A stretch of DNA of 64,000 bases, from NCBI RefSeq assembly GCF_000172175.1, contig NZ_ABJL02000008.1, positions 620,001-684,000 on the forward strand, given 5' to 3'. Each line of letters opens with the position of its first letter. Positions within the stretch are counted from its first letter, which is position 1. The position numbers and the translations under genes were made by a program. Source of the stretch: Bacteroides intestinalis DSM 17393. Lineage in GTDB: Bacteria > Bacteroidota > Bacteroidia > Bacteroidales > Bacteroidaceae. Of the stretch, positions 32,483 to 40,539 are shown piece by piece. The notes beneath the pieces were generated by a model. It was not told the origin of the DNA. It worked only from the letters and a program-made list of their open reading frames with translations, and ran no database searches.

Positions 32483-33910
32483 ATGAGAAACGTAAGAAGA
32501 TTGACAGTGATAACACTCAGTGTGGCAAGCGCCTGTGTCGACAGCACGACACTGCAGGCACAGGATGCGACTCCCACTGCAGCGCAGGAAATCACAGTAC
32601 AAAGTACTTCATCGCAAGACGATGCGGCGCTCCCCTCTCAGTGGGACTTGCAAACCTGCATTGACTATGCCCTGCAACACAACATCACCCTGAAGCGTAA
32701 CCGTATCAGTGCGGAAAGCGCCGAAGTGGATGTGAAAACTGCGAAAGCAGCCCTGTTTCCCAGTTTGTCGGCAAGTGTCAGCCAACGTATCGTAAACCGC
32801 CCCAACAGCGAGACGAATACGATTATCGATGGTGACAACATCACCAGTAGCACCAGTAAGACGTCGTACAACGGTAGCTATGGTATTGATGCCAGTTGGA
32901 CCCTCTACAATGGCAGCAAGCGCCTGAACACCATCAAGCAGCAGAAGCTGAACAACCGCATTGCCGAACTCAATGTAGCCGAAAGTGAAAATTCTATCGA
33001 AGAGAGCATTGCACAAATATATGTGCAGATACTCTACGCTGCCGAAGCTGTTAAAGTAAATGAGAATACTCTTGCCGTCAGCCAGGCCGAACGTGATCGC
33101 GGACAACAGTTGCTGGAGGCCGGAAGTATCGCCAAGAGCGACCTCGCACAGTTGGAATCACAGGTCAGCACTGATAAATATCAGTTAGTGACGGCACAAG
33201 CCACCTTGCAAGATTACAAATTACAACTGAAACAACTTCTGGAGTTGGATGGTGAAAGTGAAATGAATCTCTATCTGCCTGCCTTAGGTGATGAAAATGT
33301 GCTGACGCCCCTGCCCACCAAAACAGATGTGTATCGAGCTGCTCTCACTTTCCGTCCTGAGATAGAATCGGGCAAGCTGAATGTACAGGCTTCCGATTTG
33401 GATATCAGCATTGCCAAAGCAGGATATATCCCTACACTGAGCCTCAGTGCCGGTATCGGTACAACGAACGCCAACGGCAATGATTTCTCCTTCTCCGAAC
33501 AGGTGAAGAATAACTGGAACAACTCATTAGGTCTGACCGTAAGCATTCCTATCTTCAACAACCGTCAAACCAAAAGTGCGGTACAGAAAGCCCGCCTGCA
33601 AAAACAGACCAGCGAACTGGACTTGCAGGATCAGCAGAAGACCTTATACAAGACTATTGAAAGTTTATGGTTAGATGCCAATAGTGCACAACAACAATAT
33701 GTAGCAGCTGCCGAGAAACTACGCAGTACACAGACAAGTTACGATCTCATTCAAGAGCAGTTCAACCTGGGCATGAAGAATACAGTAGAACTGCTGACAG
33801 AGAAGAATAACCTGCTCAATGCCCAACAGGAAACATTGCAAGCCAAATATATGGCTATACTGAATGCACAGTTATTGCGATTCTACCAGGGAGAGGGAAT
33901 ACAATTATAA
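32483..33910 (+). CDS. TolC-family outer-membrane efflux protein
   Basis: 475 residues with signal peptide (residues 1-27, ending TLQAQ). Two OEP repeats are visible: the first from WDLQTCIDYALQHNITLKRN with long helices (AESENSIEESIAQIYVQILY), the second from YRAALTFRPEIESGKLNVQA with KQTSELDLQDQQKTLYKTIE. It forms the trimeric exit duct for the MacA/MacB-type pump encoded next. First gene of a four-gene run. Confidence 0.93.
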   Translation: MRNVRRLTVITLSVASACVDSTTLQAQDATPTAAQEITVQSTSSQDDAALPSQWDLQTCIDYALQHNITLKRNRISAESAEVDVKTAKAALFPSLSASVSQRIVNRPNSETNTIIDGDNITSSTSKTSYNGSYGIDASWTLYNGSKRLNTIKQQKLNNRIAELNVAESENSIEESIAQIYVQILYAAEAVKVNENTLAVSQAERDRGQQLLEAGSIAKSDLAQLESQVSTDKYQLVTAQATLQDYKLQLKQLLELDGESEMNLYLPALGDENVLTPLPTKTDVYRAALTFRPEIESGKLNVQASDLDISIAKAGYIPTLSLSAGIGTTNANGNDFSFSEQVKNNWNNSLGLTVSIPIFNNRQTKSAVQKARLQKQTSELDLQDQQKTLYKTIESLWLDANSAQQQYVAAAEKLRSTQTSYDLIQEQFNLGMKNTVELLTEKNNLLNAQQETLQAKYMAILNAQLLRFYQGEGIQL

Positions 33911-33938
33911 GTGATTAGTGATAAATAAAAGAAACGAT

Positions 33939-35162
33939 ATGAGTAAGAAGAAAATTATCATCGTAGCGGTCGGCATCATCATTGTGGCCGGCATGGCTAT
34001 CTGGATATTTGGCGGAGATGCAAAAAAACGGAAAGTGGTATACGAGACGACTACCGTAAGTCGTAGCGACATTTCCAACTCTGTGACTGCCACAGGCACC
34101 ATTGAACCGGTGACTGAAGTGGAAGTAGGTACACAGGTCAGTGGTATCATTGATAAGCTGTATGCAGATTATAATTCGGTAGTGACCAAAGGGCAACTCA
34201 TTGCCGAAATGGATAAAGTGACCCTGCAAAGTGAGCTTGCTTCACAAAAGGCAACCTATGATGGTGCCAAAGCCGAATATGAATATCAACAGAAGAACTA
34301 CGAACGCAACAAAGGTCTGCACGAGAAGCAACTCATCAGCGATACGGATTACGAGCAAAGCCTCTACAACTACCAGAAAGCCAAAAGCGCCTATGACAGT
34401 AGTAAGGCATCTCTTGCCAAGGCAGAACGTAACTTGTCGTACGCCACCATCACCTCTCCTATCGACGGCGTTGTTATCAGCCGTGATGTAGAAGAAGGAC
34501 AGACAGTAGCTTCCGGCTTCGAAACTCCGACCCTCTTCACCATTGCTGCGGACTTGACACAAATGCAAGTAGTGGCCGATGTAGATGAAGCTGACATAGG
34601 CGATGTAGAAGAAGGACAACGTGTGAGCTTTACAGTAGATGCTTATCCGAATGATGTATTCGAAGGTAAAGTTACACAAATCCGTCTTGGAGCAACCAGC
34701 AGTTCAAGCAGTACCACTACATCTACCACTGTGGTAACTTATGAAGTAGTGATCTCCGCCCACAACCCTGATTTGAAGTTGAAACCGAGATTGACAGCAA
34801 ACATTACGATCTATACACTGGATAAGCAAGGAGTACTGAGTGTTCCTGCAAAGGCTTTACGCTTTACACCGGCAGTTCCATTGGTAGGCAAGGATGCCGT
34901 AATCAAGGACTGCGAAGGAGAGCATAAGGTATGGACCCGTGAAGGAGATACGTTTACCGCACATCCGGTCAGCATCGGTATCTCTAACGGAATTATGACG
35001 GAAATTACAGGTGGCATCAATGAAAACACGCAAGTCGTAGCTGATGCAGTAATCAGCACAGGCAGCGGACAGGCAGCTGTAGCCGAAGGACAGGAAGGAG
35101 GAGAAAGAAGTCCTTTCATGCCTGGCCCTCCGGGAAACAATAAAAAGAAAAATAATAAGTAA
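33939..35162 (+). CDS. Periplasmic adaptor of a MacAB-type efflux pump
   Basis: 407 residues from MSKKKIIIVAVGIIIVAGMA, an N-terminal membrane anchor. HlyD/MacA order: barrel-sandwich half (VEVGTQVSGIIDKLYADYNS), helical hairpin (about 105-165, YEYQQKNYERNKGLHEKQLI), second half of the lipoyl domain (NLSYATITSPIDGVVISRDV), then beta-barrel. A Ser/Thr run (SSSSSTTTSTT, near residue 250) is an unusual low-complexity insert. The start at 33939 is chosen over 33918 because it gives a clean membrane anchor. Between tolC and the ABC genes. Confidence 0.9.
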   Translation: MSKKKIIIVAVGIIIVAGMAIWIFGGDAKKRKVVYETTTVSRSDISNSVTATGTIEPVTEVEVGTQVSGIIDKLYADYNSVVTKGQLIAEMDKVTLQSELASQKATYDGAKAEYEYQQKNYERNKGLHEKQLISDTDYEQSLYNYQKAKSAYDSSKASLAKAERNLSYATITSPIDGVVISRDVEEGQTVASGFETPTLFTIAADLTQMQVVADVDEADIGDVEEGQRVSFTVDAYPNDVFEGKVTQIRLGATSSSSSTTTSTTVVTYEVVISAHNPDLKLKPRLTANITIYTLDKQGVLSVPAKALRFTPAVPLVGKDAVIKDCEGEHKVWTREGDTFTAHPVSIGISNGIMTEITGGINENTQVVADAVISTGSGQAAVAEGQEGGERSPFMPGPPGNNKKKNNK

Positions 35163-35169
35163 TCATATT

Positions 35170-35916
35170 ATGAGTAAAACAGTCATAGAATTGCAAAACA
35201 TCCGGCGTGATTTCCAAGTGGGCGAGGAAACGGTGCATGCCCTGCGTGGCATCTCCTTTTCCATTGCCGAAGGAGAGTTCGTCACCATCATGGGTACGTC
35301 CGGTTCCGGTAAATCGACACTGTTGAATACCCTGGGTTGCCTCGATACTCCTACCAGTGGAGAATACTTGCTGGACGGTATATCCGTACGTACCATGAGC
35401 AAGCCTCAGCGCGCCATATTACGAAATCGGAAAATCGGTTTCGTATTCCAAAGCTATAATTTGCTGGCAAAGACAACTGCCGTGGAGAATGTAGAATTGC
35501 CTTTAATGTATAATGCTTCTGTCTCAGCAGCCGAACGCAGACGCCGAGCCATAGAAGCTCTGCAAGCCGTAGGGCTGGGCGACCGTCTGGAACATAAATC
35601 GAACCAGATGTCGGGTGGACAGATGCAACGTGTAGCCATTGCCCGTGCCCTGGTAAACAACCCTGCGGTAATCCTTGCCGATGAGGCAACAGGTAATCTG
35701 GACACGCGTACTTCTTTTGAGATATTGGTTCTTTTCCAAAAACTACATGCCGAAGGACGCACCATTATATTCGTTACCCACAATCCCGAAATAGCCCAGT
35801 ACAGTAGCCGGAACATTCGTCTGCGTGACGGGCATGTGACGGAAGACACGGTGAATACGAAAATTCTATCGGCAGCAGCGGCACTGGCAGCATTACCGAA
35901 AAATGATGAAGATTAA
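35170..35916 (+). CDS. MacB-type ABC transporter ATPase
   Basis: 248 residues, one ABC cassette of the LolD/MacB class: Walker A GTSGSGKST (about 40), Q-loop FVFQSYNLLAK, signature MSGGQMQRVAIARAL, Walker B VILADEATGNLD, H-loop IIFVTHNPEIA. In E. coli MacB the ATPase and permease are fused; here the permease is the next gene, 12 bp downstream. It powers export of a peptide, lipid or drug through the MacA/TolC path. Confidence 0.93.
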   Translation: MSKTVIELQNIRRDFQVGEETVHALRGISFSIAEGEFVTIMGTSGSGKSTLLNTLGCLDTPTSGEYLLDGISVRTMSKPQRAILRNRKIGFVFQSYNLLAKTTAVENVELPLMYNASVSAAERRRRAIEALQAVGLGDRLEHKSNQMSGGQMQRVAIARALVNNPAVILADEATGNLDTRTSFEILVLFQKLHAEGRTIIFVTHNPEIAQYSSRNIRLRDGHVTEDTVNTKILSAAAALAALPKNDED

Positions 35917-35928
35917 GAAATATAAATT

Positions 35929-37149
35929 ATGAACGGAACAAACCTTTTCAAAATAGCCCTCCGCGCCCTTGCCAACAACAAGCTTCGCGCCTTCCTCACC
36001 ATGCTGGGTATCATCATTGGTGTGGCCTCCGTCATCACCATGCTTGCCATCGGACAGGGTTCGAAGAAAAGTATCCAGGCACAGATATCGGAAATGGGGT
36101 CGAACATGATCATGATTCACCCTGGCAGTGATACGCGTGGCGGTGTCCGTCAAGATGCTTCTTCCATGCAGACTTTGAAACTGACTGATTACGAAGCACT
36201 ACGGGATGAGACTAACTTCCTGGCAGCTGTCAGTCCAAACGTATCGTCCAGTGGACAGCTCATTGCCGGAAACAATAATTATCCTGCCTCCGTAAATGGT
36301 GTAGGTACTGAATACCTCGAAATTCGCCAGTTAAGTGTGGAAAGCGGCGAGATGTTCACCGAAGCTGACATCCAGAATGCAGCAAAAGTCTGTATCATAG
36401 GTAAGACTATTGTAGACAACCTCTTCCCTAACGGACAGAACCCTATCGGACATATTATCCGTTTCAATCAGGTTCCCCTACGTGTAGTAGGTGTGCTCAA
36501 AGCGAAAGGATACAACTCCATGGGTATGGACCAGGATGAAATCGTGCTGGCTCCCTACACCACCGTAATGAAACGTATGCTGGCAGTTACCTATCTTCAA
36601 GGTATCTTTGCCTCTGCCCTCTCCGAAGACATGACAGATTATGCCACGGACGAAATTACCACCATCCTGCGCCGTAATCACAAGCTGAAAGAAAATGATG
36701 ACGATGACTTCACCATCCGTAGCCAGCAAGAACTCAGTACGATGCTGAATTCTACCACTGACTTGATGACCACACTTTTGGCATGTATTGCCGGCATTTC
36801 TCTGGTAGTAGGTGGTATCGGTATCATGAACATTATGTATGTCAGCGTAACCGAACGTACGCGTGAAATCGGTCTGCGTATGTCCGTAGGCGCACGTGGC
36901 GTGGATATTCTTTCACAATTCCTGATTGAGGCCATCCTTATTAGTATTACAGGTGGCATCATTGGAGTCGTCATCGGCTGCGGAGCCTCATTCATTGTGA
37001 AGAACGTAGCCCACTGGCCCATCTATATCCAGGCATGGAGTGTGTTCCTCTCCTTTGCTGTCTGCACCGTCACTGGTGTATTCTTCGGCTGGTATCCGGC
37101 TAAGAAAGCAGCTGATCTGGATCCGATAGAGGCAATCAGATACGAGTAA
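35929..37149 (+). CDS. MacB-type ABC transporter permease
   Basis: 406 residues. Membrane helix 1 (LRAFLTMLGIIIGVASVITM) is followed by a large periplasmic MacB_PCD domain (about 45-270) and three C-terminal FtsX helices (TLLACIAGISLVVGGIGIMN, YVSVTERTREIGLRMSVGAR, GGIIGVVIGCG). This is the mechanotransmission layout of MacB. Last gene of the efflux run; the gap to the sensor kinase contains a 16-bp inverted repeat. Confidence 0.92.
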   Translation: MNGTNLFKIALRALANNKLRAFLTMLGIIIGVASVITMLAIGQGSKKSIQAQISEMGSNMIMIHPGSDTRGGVRQDASSMQTLKLTDYEALRDETNFLAAVSPNVSSSGQLIAGNNNYPASVNGVGTEYLEIRQLSVESGEMFTEADIQNAAKVCIIGKTIVDNLFPNGQNPIGHIIRFNQVPLRVVGVLKAKGYNSMGMDQDEIVLAPYTTVMKRMLAVTYLQGIFASALSEDMTDYATDEITTILRRNHKLKENDDDDFTIRSQQELSTMLNSTTDLMTTLLACIAGISLVVGGIGIMNIMYVSVTERTREIGLRMSVGARGVDILSQFLIEAILISITGGIIGVVIGCGASFIVKNVAHWPIYIQAWSVFLSFAVCTVTGVFFGWYPAKKAADLDPIEAIRYE

Positions 37150-37167
37150 GAGAATTATGAATGATAA

Positions 37168-37225
37168 ATTATGAATTATGAATGGCTATGCAGCAGACGA
37201 TGCAGTAAAATTCATAATTCATAAT
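37168..37225. repeat. ATTATGAATT-type inverted repeat between permease and kinase genes
   Basis: ATTATGAATTATGAAT (37168-37183) and its exact complement (37210-37225) enclose a 26-nt loop, within a patch made of repeated ATTATGAAT / ATTCATAAT words. It could end the efflux transcript. Similar word-repeat spacers occur elsewhere in this window. Confidence 0.6.
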
Positions 37226-37260
37226 CCATAATTCATAATTAAAATACCTATTTTTGTAAT

Positions 37261-38325
37261 ATGATTATGCAAGAACCCAAAACACGCCGGATTGTAGAAG
37301 TCCTCATTCATATCATCGGATGGGGCATTGTTTTTGCCTTTCCATTTCTGCTGATGAACCGCAGTGGATTCACGGTTAGCTGGATAGACTACCTGCGTCA
37401 TGGCAGTACAGTGCCGATATCGTTCCTTATCGTGTTTTATATAAACTACTGCTTCTTTATTCCCCACTTTCTGTTTGAAGGACGAATTAAACAATATATC
37501 ATACTGAACCTCCTGCTTATACTTTGCACCGCTATTGGTGTACACTTCTGGCAGGATTTCATCTTCCATACCTATGTGAAGTCCACTCCTCCCAAGCGTC
37601 CCGGACCTCCCAGTTGGATATTTATTCTGCGCGACGTATTCTCAATGGTTCTCACTGTCGGTCTGGCAGCTGCTATCCGTATGAGCGGTCGCTGGATAAA
37701 AGTGGAAGCTGCCCGTCGTGAGGCAGAGAAAAGCCGTACAGAAGCTGAATTGAAAAACTTGCGTAATCAACTGAATCCGCACTTCCTGCTCAATACCCTG
37801 AACAATATCTATGCCCTTATCGCTTTTGACAGCGATAAAGCACAAGCTGCTGTCCAAGAGTTGAGCCGTCTTTTGCGCCATGTTCTCTACGATAACCAAC
37901 AAAACTTTGTTGCCTTGGGCAAAGAAATGGACTTCATCCGCAACTATATCGAGCTGATGCGTATCCGTCTTGCCTCCAACGTGACCGTAGAGACCCAAAT
38001 CGATGTCCGTGCCGATAGCCGTACGGAAATAGCCCCACTCATTTTCATCTCCCTCATAGAGAATGCCTTCAAACATGGCATCTCCCCTACTGAGCCCAGC
38101 TTTATCCGCATCCATTTCAGCGAAAGTCCCGGTCAGGTGTGCTGTGAAATAACCAACAGCTACCATCCCAAAAGCCAAGCTGATAAAAGTGGAAGTGGTA
38201 TAGGGCTGGAGCAGGTACGGAAACGTCTGGAACTGACCTATCCCGGTCGGTATGAATGGAAACAGGGAGTGAGTGACAACGGGAAAGAATATAAATCAAT
38301 ATTGGTGATAGGGTTTATAGAGTGA
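37261..38325 (+). CDS. LytS/YehU-type sensor histidine kinase
   Basis: 354 residues. Four membrane helices lie in residues 15-145. A short coiled coil (AARREAEKSRTEAELKNLRN) leads to the His_kinase domain with phospho-acceptor His174 in LNPHFLLNTLNNIYALI, and the HATPase part has LIENAFKHGI and GSGIGLEQVRKRL. There is no extracellular sensor domain beyond the loops. Paired with the LytTR regulator at 38390. Position next to the pump genes suggests it controls or senses through them. Confidence 0.92.
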   Translation: MIMQEPKTRRIVEVLIHIIGWGIVFAFPFLLMNRSGFTVSWIDYLRHGSTVPISFLIVFYINYCFFIPHFLFEGRIKQYIILNLLLILCTAIGVHFWQDFIFHTYVKSTPPKRPGPPSWIFILRDVFSMVLTVGLAAAIRMSGRWIKVEAARREAEKSRTEAELKNLRNQLNPHFLLNTLNNIYALIAFDSDKAQAAVQELSRLLRHVLYDNQQNFVALGKEMDFIRNYIELMRIRLASNVTVETQIDVRADSRTEIAPLIFISLIENAFKHGISPTEPSFIRIHFSESPGQVCCEITNSYHPKSQADKSGSGIGLEQVRKRLELTYPGRYEWKQGVSDNGKEYKSILVIGFIE

Positions 38326-38389
38326 TAGAGTGATAAAGTAATATCACATTATCACTTTATAACCCTATCACCCCTAAATATTCAACATT

Positions 38390-39091
38390 ATGAACCTGAC
38401 TTGTGCCATAGTAGACGATGAACCGTTAGCTTTAGACCTATTGGAAAGCTACGTCAATAAGACCCCGTTCCTGACATTGGACGGAAAGTATTCCAGTGCC
38501 GTACAGGCTATGAAAGAGCTACCGGAGAAGCGAGTTGACTTGCTTTTCCTCGATATACAAATGCCAGAACTTAATGGCCTTGAGTTCTCTAAAATGGTAG
38601 ATCCGCATACCCGTATCATATTTAGTACTGCTTTTGAGCAATATGCCATCGACGGTTATAAAGTGAATGCTCTGGATTATCTGTTAAAGCCAATCTCCTA
38701 CGTAGATTTTTTGCAGGCAGCAAACAAAGCAGTGCAATGGTTTGAATTATTGCAGCAGCCCAAAGAAGAAATTGAAAGCATATTTGTTAAAAGCGACTAT
38801 AAACTGGTGCAAATAGAGCTTAAAAAGATACTTTATGTGGAGGGTTTGAAAGATTATGTTAAAATTTATACAGAGGATAGTGCTCGGGCAATATTATCTC
38901 TTATGAGTATGAAATCAATGGAGGAATTATTGCCAGCTTCCCGTTTTATGCGGGTTCACAGATCTTATATTGTCCAGAAAGAAAAAATAAGAGTTATTGA
39001 CCGCGGACGAATTGTGTTCGATAAAACGTATATCCCCGTCAGCGATAGTTATAAACAGGTATTTCAAGCATTCCTGGATAAAAGAAGTTAG
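38390..39091 (+). CDS. LytTR-family response regulator
   Basis: 233 residues. Receiver domain (1-120) with acidic pair DDE (9-11) and phospho-acceptor Asp55 in LLFLDIQMPELNG. LytTR DNA-binding domain (about 133-230): SIFVKSDYKLVQIELKKILY, VEGLKDYVKIYTED, MRVHRSYIV. LytTR proteins usually bind two direct repeats about 21 bp apart. A pair of TGTCGAYAAAA sequences with that spacing lies just 3' (39107-39138). Cognate to the kinase at 37261, from which a hairpin-like GTGATA/TATCAC spacer separates it. Confidence 0.92.
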   Translation: MNLTCAIVDDEPLALDLLESYVNKTPFLTLDGKYSSAVQAMKELPEKRVDLLFLDIQMPELNGLEFSKMVDPHTRIIFSTAFEQYAIDGYKVNALDYLLKPISYVDFLQAANKAVQWFELLQQPKEEIESIFVKSDYKLVQIELKKILYVEGLKDYVKIYTEDSARAILSLMSMKSMEELLPASRFMRVHRSYIVQKEKIRVIDRGRIVFDKTYIPVSDSYKQVFQAFLDKRS

Positions 39092-39106
39092 AATATAACA
39101 TTCATT

Positions 39107-39138
39107 TGTCGATAAAATATCCGAATCTGTCGACAAAA
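39107..39138 (+). repeat. TGTCGAYAAAA direct repeats
   Basis: TGTCGATAAAA (39107-39117) and TGTCGACAAAA (39128-39138) start 21 bp apart, the spacing used by LytTR regulators. They lie between the regulator stop and the promoter of the candidate small RNA. Looser relatives (TCGACACAAAA at 32369 and TCGAAAAATT at 32393) lie upstream of the tolC gene. Binding is inferred. Confidence 0.45.
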
Positions 39139-39150
39139 CATAATTTCCTA

Positions 39151-39181
39151 TTGCATATTAAAAAATGTTTTTTTACCTTTG
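39151..39181 (+). promoter_or_regulatory. Promoter of the candidate small RNA
   Basis: TTG (39151-39153, preceded by A) stands 20 bp before TACCTTTG (39174-39181), a good Bacteroides promoter. No plus-strand gene follows before the convergent gene at 39319. Confidence 0.6.
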
Positions 39182-39186
39182 CATCG

Positions 39187-39298
39187 AACAGATAAAGGAA
39201 GTTGTGAAACTTCCCCCAATAGAATAGTTTAGTTAAGTCTAGTTTAGTTTTTGTGTGAAGCACTTCCTCCGTGAGCGAACGACAGGAAGTGCTTTTTT
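39187..39298 (+). ncRNA. Candidate small RNA with two hairpins
   Basis: About 110 nt from the predicted start to a strong terminator. Hairpin 1: GGAAGTT (39197-39203), loop GTGA, AACTTCC (39208-39214). The middle contains TAGTTTAGTT twice with a 15-nt period (39225 and 39240). Hairpin 2: AAGCACTTCCT (39258-39268) and AGGAAGTGCTT (39284-39294), then T residues. ACTTCC and GGAAGT occur in both hairpins, so alternative pairing is possible. There is no start codon with a credible frame. No known family is recognised. Confidence 0.55.
39258..39298 (+). terminator. Terminator of the candidate small RNA
   Basis: An 11-bp perfect stem (39258-39268 with 39284-39294) with a 15-nt loop, followed by a T-run to 39298. 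The minus side has no T-run, so it serves the plus strand. Confidence 0.8.
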
Positions 39299-39318
39299 GT
39301 GTATCTCAACTATTCCAC

Positions 39319-40371
39319 TCACTTTATTCCCAAAAATTGGAAAGGTTTTGCAGTAACAAACTCTTTAGCAGTATTTCCCGCATACGTCTTACCATCAAGG
39401 AGGTTCAACTTCCTGACGGGTGCTTTCTCTGAAAAATCCACATCCTTGAAGTCAACCCAGAATACATTGGGATATAAAGTAGATTCAAAGTAATAAACTT
39501 TATCCTTTTGATCGGAAACCGTTCTCCAACGCGTTGAAGATATGTTCGGCTGATCAGGAGTACTAATGCCAAACGGAACAGAAGTATTGCGTATCACGCT
39601 AAAAACACTGGCCAGTGCCGTACGTGTATCTTCGGTCTTAGGAATTGCATTAATATAGAATGAAGCCCTCACAAAACGGTCGGCAGCCCGGTTAGTGCCG
39701 GGTAAGAAGGTCGTTCCTCCAATAGTCTTCCAATAATCATCAAGTGCCAATTGCTGGTCGAAAACGGGTGAATTGGTCATCACCTGATAGGACCTGTTAT
39801 GGTGTATATTCAGCTTTCCATCTATATATTCAAAGATAGCATTATCACCCGTAGCATCTGAAATGGAGAGATGAAGAGTAGCCATACGTGTACCGTCAGG
39901 CATCATATCCGATACCACATCGAAGGTATTCTTTTCTATTTCGGAAACCGCTTCACTCACCGTTGCAAAATTATCAAGCATATATTGCACCCAGGCAGCT
40001 ATGGACAAAGCCGGTTTTTCACCATTCCATTGAGGATAAGACGATTCTGCCAACCATAATAAATTAGCAACGAGTCCTTTCTCATTCATGCCGTCAGTGC
40101 TGCATATATCATAAGCCGAAGTAACGACACTACCATATTTGGATTTCCAACGCATCGGGTCCTTTCCCACCTCTCCATTACGCTCCATGCCTCGCGGAAA
40201 GATCCAGATATTACTACGGGTATCTTCCTTCCAGTCCATGGTACGGCCTGTTATCACCATATCTTTGTTTCCTTGATAAACTACACGTGTACAAGCCCTT
40301 ACACGTTTCTGAGGTATTACTGAAAATATAACCACAAGCGCGGTGATTAAAAATACATTTGTCTTACACAT
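39319..40371 (-). CDS. Linear-amide C-N hydrolase (bile salt hydrolase / penicillin V acylase family)
   Basis: 350 residues with a signal peptide. Cleavage before Cys27 (VRA/CTRVVYQG) exposes the Ntn nucleophile. Other family residues are Arg43 and Asp46 in GRTMDW, Asn200 in QVMTNSP, and the arginines of LPGTNRAADRFVRA (228-235). The family hydrolyses glycine- or taurine-conjugated bile acids or penicillin V; exported forms are common in Bacteroides. Substrate cannot be settled from sequence. A dyad GTTAGTA-8-TACTAAC lies over its probable promoter. Monocistronic. Confidence 0.88.
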   Translation of the reverse strand: MCKTNVFLITALVVIFSVIPQKRVRACTRVVYQGNKDMVITGRTMDWKEDTRSNIWIFPRGMERNGEVGKDPMRWKSKYGSVVTSAYDICSTDGMNEKGLVANLLWLAESSYPQWNGEKPALSIAAWVQYMLDNFATVSEAVSEIEKNTFDVVSDMMPDGTRMATLHLSISDATGDNAIFEYIDGKLNIHHNRSYQVMTNSPVFDQQLALDDYWKTIGGTTFLPGTNRAADRFVRASFYINAIPKTEDTRTALASVFSVIRNTSVPFGISTPDQPNISSTRWRTVSDQKDKVYYFESTLYPNVFWVDFKDVDFSEKAPVRKLNLLDGKTYAGNTAKEFVTAKPFQFLGIK

Positions 40372-40390
40372 AATTATCTGATATTAAGTT

Positions 40391-40419
40391 GTTAGTAAGT
40401 ATGAATACTAACAAAAGTA
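40391..40419 (-). promoter_or_regulatory. Candidate promoter and operator of the hydrolase gene
   Basis: On the minus strand TACTTTTG (40419-40412) fits the -7 consensus; immediately downstream lies the dyad GTTAGTA (40391-40397) / TACTAAC (40406-40412), 20-41 bp before the start codon. A repressor bound here would cover the transcription start. Confidence 0.4.
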
Positions 40420-40539
40420 CAGACTACAAAGTTCTTAAAAGAACCGGGAGACTATCTACCGGAAATAAATAAATATTAAAATTGAAAACAAACCACAAGA
40501 AATGCTGTTGGAAGGGGAAACTTAAAAACGATAACAGTT

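Noticed and set aside
32609..33106. 165-codon minus-strand frame inside the TolC gene
   Set aside because: Antisense frame only; the plus strand encodes an intact TolC protein with both repeats.
39187..39298. Riboswitch or attenuator
   Set aside because: The competing hairpins fit that idea, but no plus-strand gene lies downstream; the next gene is convergent.
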